The notes beneath the pieces were generated by a model that worked only from the letters and a program-made list of their open reading frames with translations, did no database searches and was not told where the DNA came from. 17,872 nucleotides of DNA. It comes from Aquabacterium sp. (GTDB lineage Bacteria; Pseudomonadota; Gammaproteobacteria; Burkholderiales; Burkholderiaceae_C). Location: positions 1 through 17,872 of the forward strand of contig JAURXG010000394.1 of assembly GCA_030654555.1 (NCBI GenBank). Direction: 5' to 3'. A program made the translations under genes and the position numbers. Shown piece by piece: positions 16,520 to 17,872 of the stretch; position 1 is the stretch's first letter, and every line of letters starts with the position of its first letter.

Positions 16520-17314
16520 ATGAACTACGAATCAATCAAACTGACGATGGACGGCGACTGCGTGGCCCGGCTGACGCTGGCCCGCCCCGAGATCCAGAAC
16601 GCGATGAGCATGGGCTTGGTGCAAGAGCTGCGTCACGCGCTGGGCGTGATCGCGGCCGATGACAAGCTGCGCGCCGTGGTGTTGACAGGCGAGGGCAAGT
16701 CCTTCTGCGCCGGTGGCGACCTGAACTGGATGCGCAGCGTGCTCGGGCAGAGCCGGGCCGAGCGCATCGCGGAATCGAGAATTCTGGCCGAGCTGTTCTA
16801 CGAGTTCGACACCCTGCCCAAGGTGGTGGTCGGGCGCATCAACGGCGCGGCCACCGGCGGCGGCTTCGGCATGACCTGCATCTGTGACGTGACCGTGGCC
16901 TCGACCGCCGCCCGCTTCTCGCTCACCGAGGCCAAGCTCGGCCTGCTGCCGGCCAACATCGGGCCCTATGTTGCGCGCCGCATCGGCCTGGCCAGGGCGC
17001 GCCGCTACGGCCTGACGGCGCAGTTCATCGACGCCGCGCAGGCCGAACGCATCGGTCTGGTCGACCGCGTCGCCGCGCCCGAAGACCTCGACCGCGCGAT
17101 CGAGGAAGAACTGGCGCTGATCATGGCCATTCCGGCCAGCTCGATCGCGTCGACCAAGAAGCTGTTCAATGACGTCATAGGCCGCCCGCCGCGCGACTGC
17201 ATGGACTACACCGCAGCCGCACTGGCCGACGCCTGGGAAACCGAGAACGCCGGCGAAGGGATCGCCGCCTTCCTGGCCAAGCGCCCGGCAGCCTGGAAAG
17301 TCATGCGCGGCTGA
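16520..17314 (+). CDS. Crotonase, LiuC (methylglutaconyl-CoA hydratase)-like
   Basis: A 264-residue crotonase. GAGGAG ends six bases before the ATG at 16520, 28 bases after the carboxylase stop. FCAGGDLNWMRSVL (62-75) is typical of the LiuC/AUH-like group, followed by NGAATGGGFGMTCICD, FSLTEAKLGLLPANIGPYVA and ending EGIAAFLAKRPAAWK. The first catalytic glutamate position is Gly117, as in LiuC; the second is kept as Glu137. It probably hydrates the 3-methylglutaconyl-CoA-like product of the carboxylase. With the crotonase at 13576 this gives two hydratases around one carboxylase, one resembling the Atu slot and one the Liu slot. The substrate is inferred from family and neighbours. Confidence 0.88.
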   Translation: MNYESIKLTMDGDCVARLTLARPEIQNAMSMGLVQELRHALGVIAADDKLRAVVLTGEGKSFCAGGDLNWMRSVLGQSRAERIAESRILAELFYEFDTLPKVVVGRINGAATGGGFGMTCICDVTVASTAARFSLTEAKLGLLPANIGPYVARRIGLARARRYGLTAQFIDAAQAERIGLVDRVAAPEDLDRAIEEELALIMAIPASSIASTKKLFNDVIGRPPRDCMDYTAAALADAWETENAGEGIAAFLAKRPAAWKVMRG

Positions 17315-17345
17315 AGCGCCCGAACCCCACTGAAGGACAAGCTCC

Positions 17346-17872
17346 ATGAACGATGCAGATACCGTGGTCTACGAGGTGCGCGATGGCATCGCCACCGTGA
17401 AGATCAACCGTCCTGAGATCCGCAACGCGCTGTCGCCCGCGGCCGCCAACCGCCTGCACGACTGCTGGGCCGAAGTCGACGCCGACAAGAACGTGCGCGT
17501 GGCCATCCTGACCTCGGCCGACTGCGGCACCTTCTGTGCGGGCCTCGATCTGCGTGAAGCGGCGCGCGTCAAGAAGGAGGAGGGGGTGGACATCCTGACG
17601 AAGATGAAGGACCCGTTCCATGGCCGCCAGCGCCGCGTGGCCAAGCCCATCATCGCGGCCATGACGGGGCACCTGATCGCCGGCGGCATGATGCTGAGCC
17701 TGAACTCCGATCTGCGTGTGGGCCTGAAGGGCACGCAGGTCGGCATCACCGAGACGCGCATCGCCGGGCGTGGCAGCCCGTGGGCGATCCCGCTGCTGTG
17801 GATGCTGCCGCAGCCGCTGCTGATGGAGATGGTGCTGACCGGCGACCTGTACCCGATCGCCACGTTCCACCA
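17346..17872 (+). CDS. Crotonase family protein, 3' end outside window
   Basis: The frame opens at an ATG with AAGGA eight bases upstream and runs 175 codons to the right edge without a stop. Crotonase features are INRPEIRNALSP (20-31), the oxyanion motif TFCAGLDLREA (62-72), AGGMMLSLNSD (112-122), and GITETRIAGRGSPWAIPLLW (133-152). The first catalytic glutamate position is Met116 while the second is kept as Glu136. GRGSPWA in place of the usual PGAGG/PGGGG turn is unusual, so this member may not be a simple hydratase. It lies 31 bases after the LiuC-like gene and is probably in the same operon. Function not assigned beyond the family. Confidence 0.85.
   Translation, partial: MNDADTVVYEVRDGIATVKINRPEIRNALSPAAANRLHDCWAEVDADKNVRVAILTSADCGTFCAGLDLREAARVKKEEGVDILTKMKDPFHGRQRRVAKPIIAAMTGHLIAGGMMLSLNSDLRVGLKGTQVGITETRIAGRGSPWAIPLLWMLPQPLLMEMVLTGDLYPIATFH

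Overview
The window is roughly two thirds G+C, has almost no spacing between genes, and encodes nothing but acyl-CoA catabolism. By composition and by the Atu/Liu-type content it looks like a betaproteobacterium of the Burkholderiales (Comamonadaceae or a relative). That assignment is inference; there is no rRNA or other marker here. I see no tRNA, rRNA, CRISPR array, insertion sequence or phage gene, and no gene-free stretch over 300 bases.

Layout. Positions 1-1965 hold two minus-strand genes: an isovaleryl-CoA-dehydrogenase-like enzyme, then a crotonase that runs off the left edge. A 170-base divergent control region (1966-2135) follows. It has a consensus-like minus-strand -35, a plausible plus-strand promoter and a 20-base inverted repeat between them. 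From 2136 to the right edge every gene is on the plus strand, with gaps of -4 to about 66 bases (120 at one odd spot), so it is probably one long operon or a few overlapping transcripts.

The plus-strand genes form three modules. (A) 2136-5302: two tandem, translationally coupled acyl-CoA ligases. (B) 5365-10678: an SCP-x-type thiolase, a FAS1-like/MaoC hot-dog hydratase pair on separate genes, an SDR with MFE-2-like features, and two adjacent acyl-CoA dehydrogenases, of which only the first keeps a catalytic Glu. Module B reads as a split bacterial version of the peroxisomal D-specific (MFE-2/SCP-x) beta-oxidation spiral, fed by an alpha2beta2 dehydrogenase of the kind known from steroid side-chain catabolism. 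(C) 10745-17872: acyl-CoA carboxylase beta subunit, AtuD-like dehydrogenase, crotonase, biotin-containing carboxylase alpha subunit, LiuC-like hydratase, and a further crotonase cut by the right edge. The order beta, dehydrogenase, crotonase, alpha is that of atuCDEF (geranyl-CoA carboxylase pathway), but the beta subunit's normally conserved active-site stretch is rewritten.

Working model (inference): a branched, probably isoprenoid or alicyclic, carboxylic acid is activated by the ligases. Alpha-methyl-branched intermediates are shortened by the D-specific spiral. Beta-methyl-blocked enoyl-CoAs are gamma-carboxylated and hydrated. The lyase needed to finish the carboxylation branch, and any transcriptional regulator, are not in the window. 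The oddest local structure is at 14376-14532, where the first dozen codons of the carboxylase alpha gene occur twice, 121 bases apart and out of frame.
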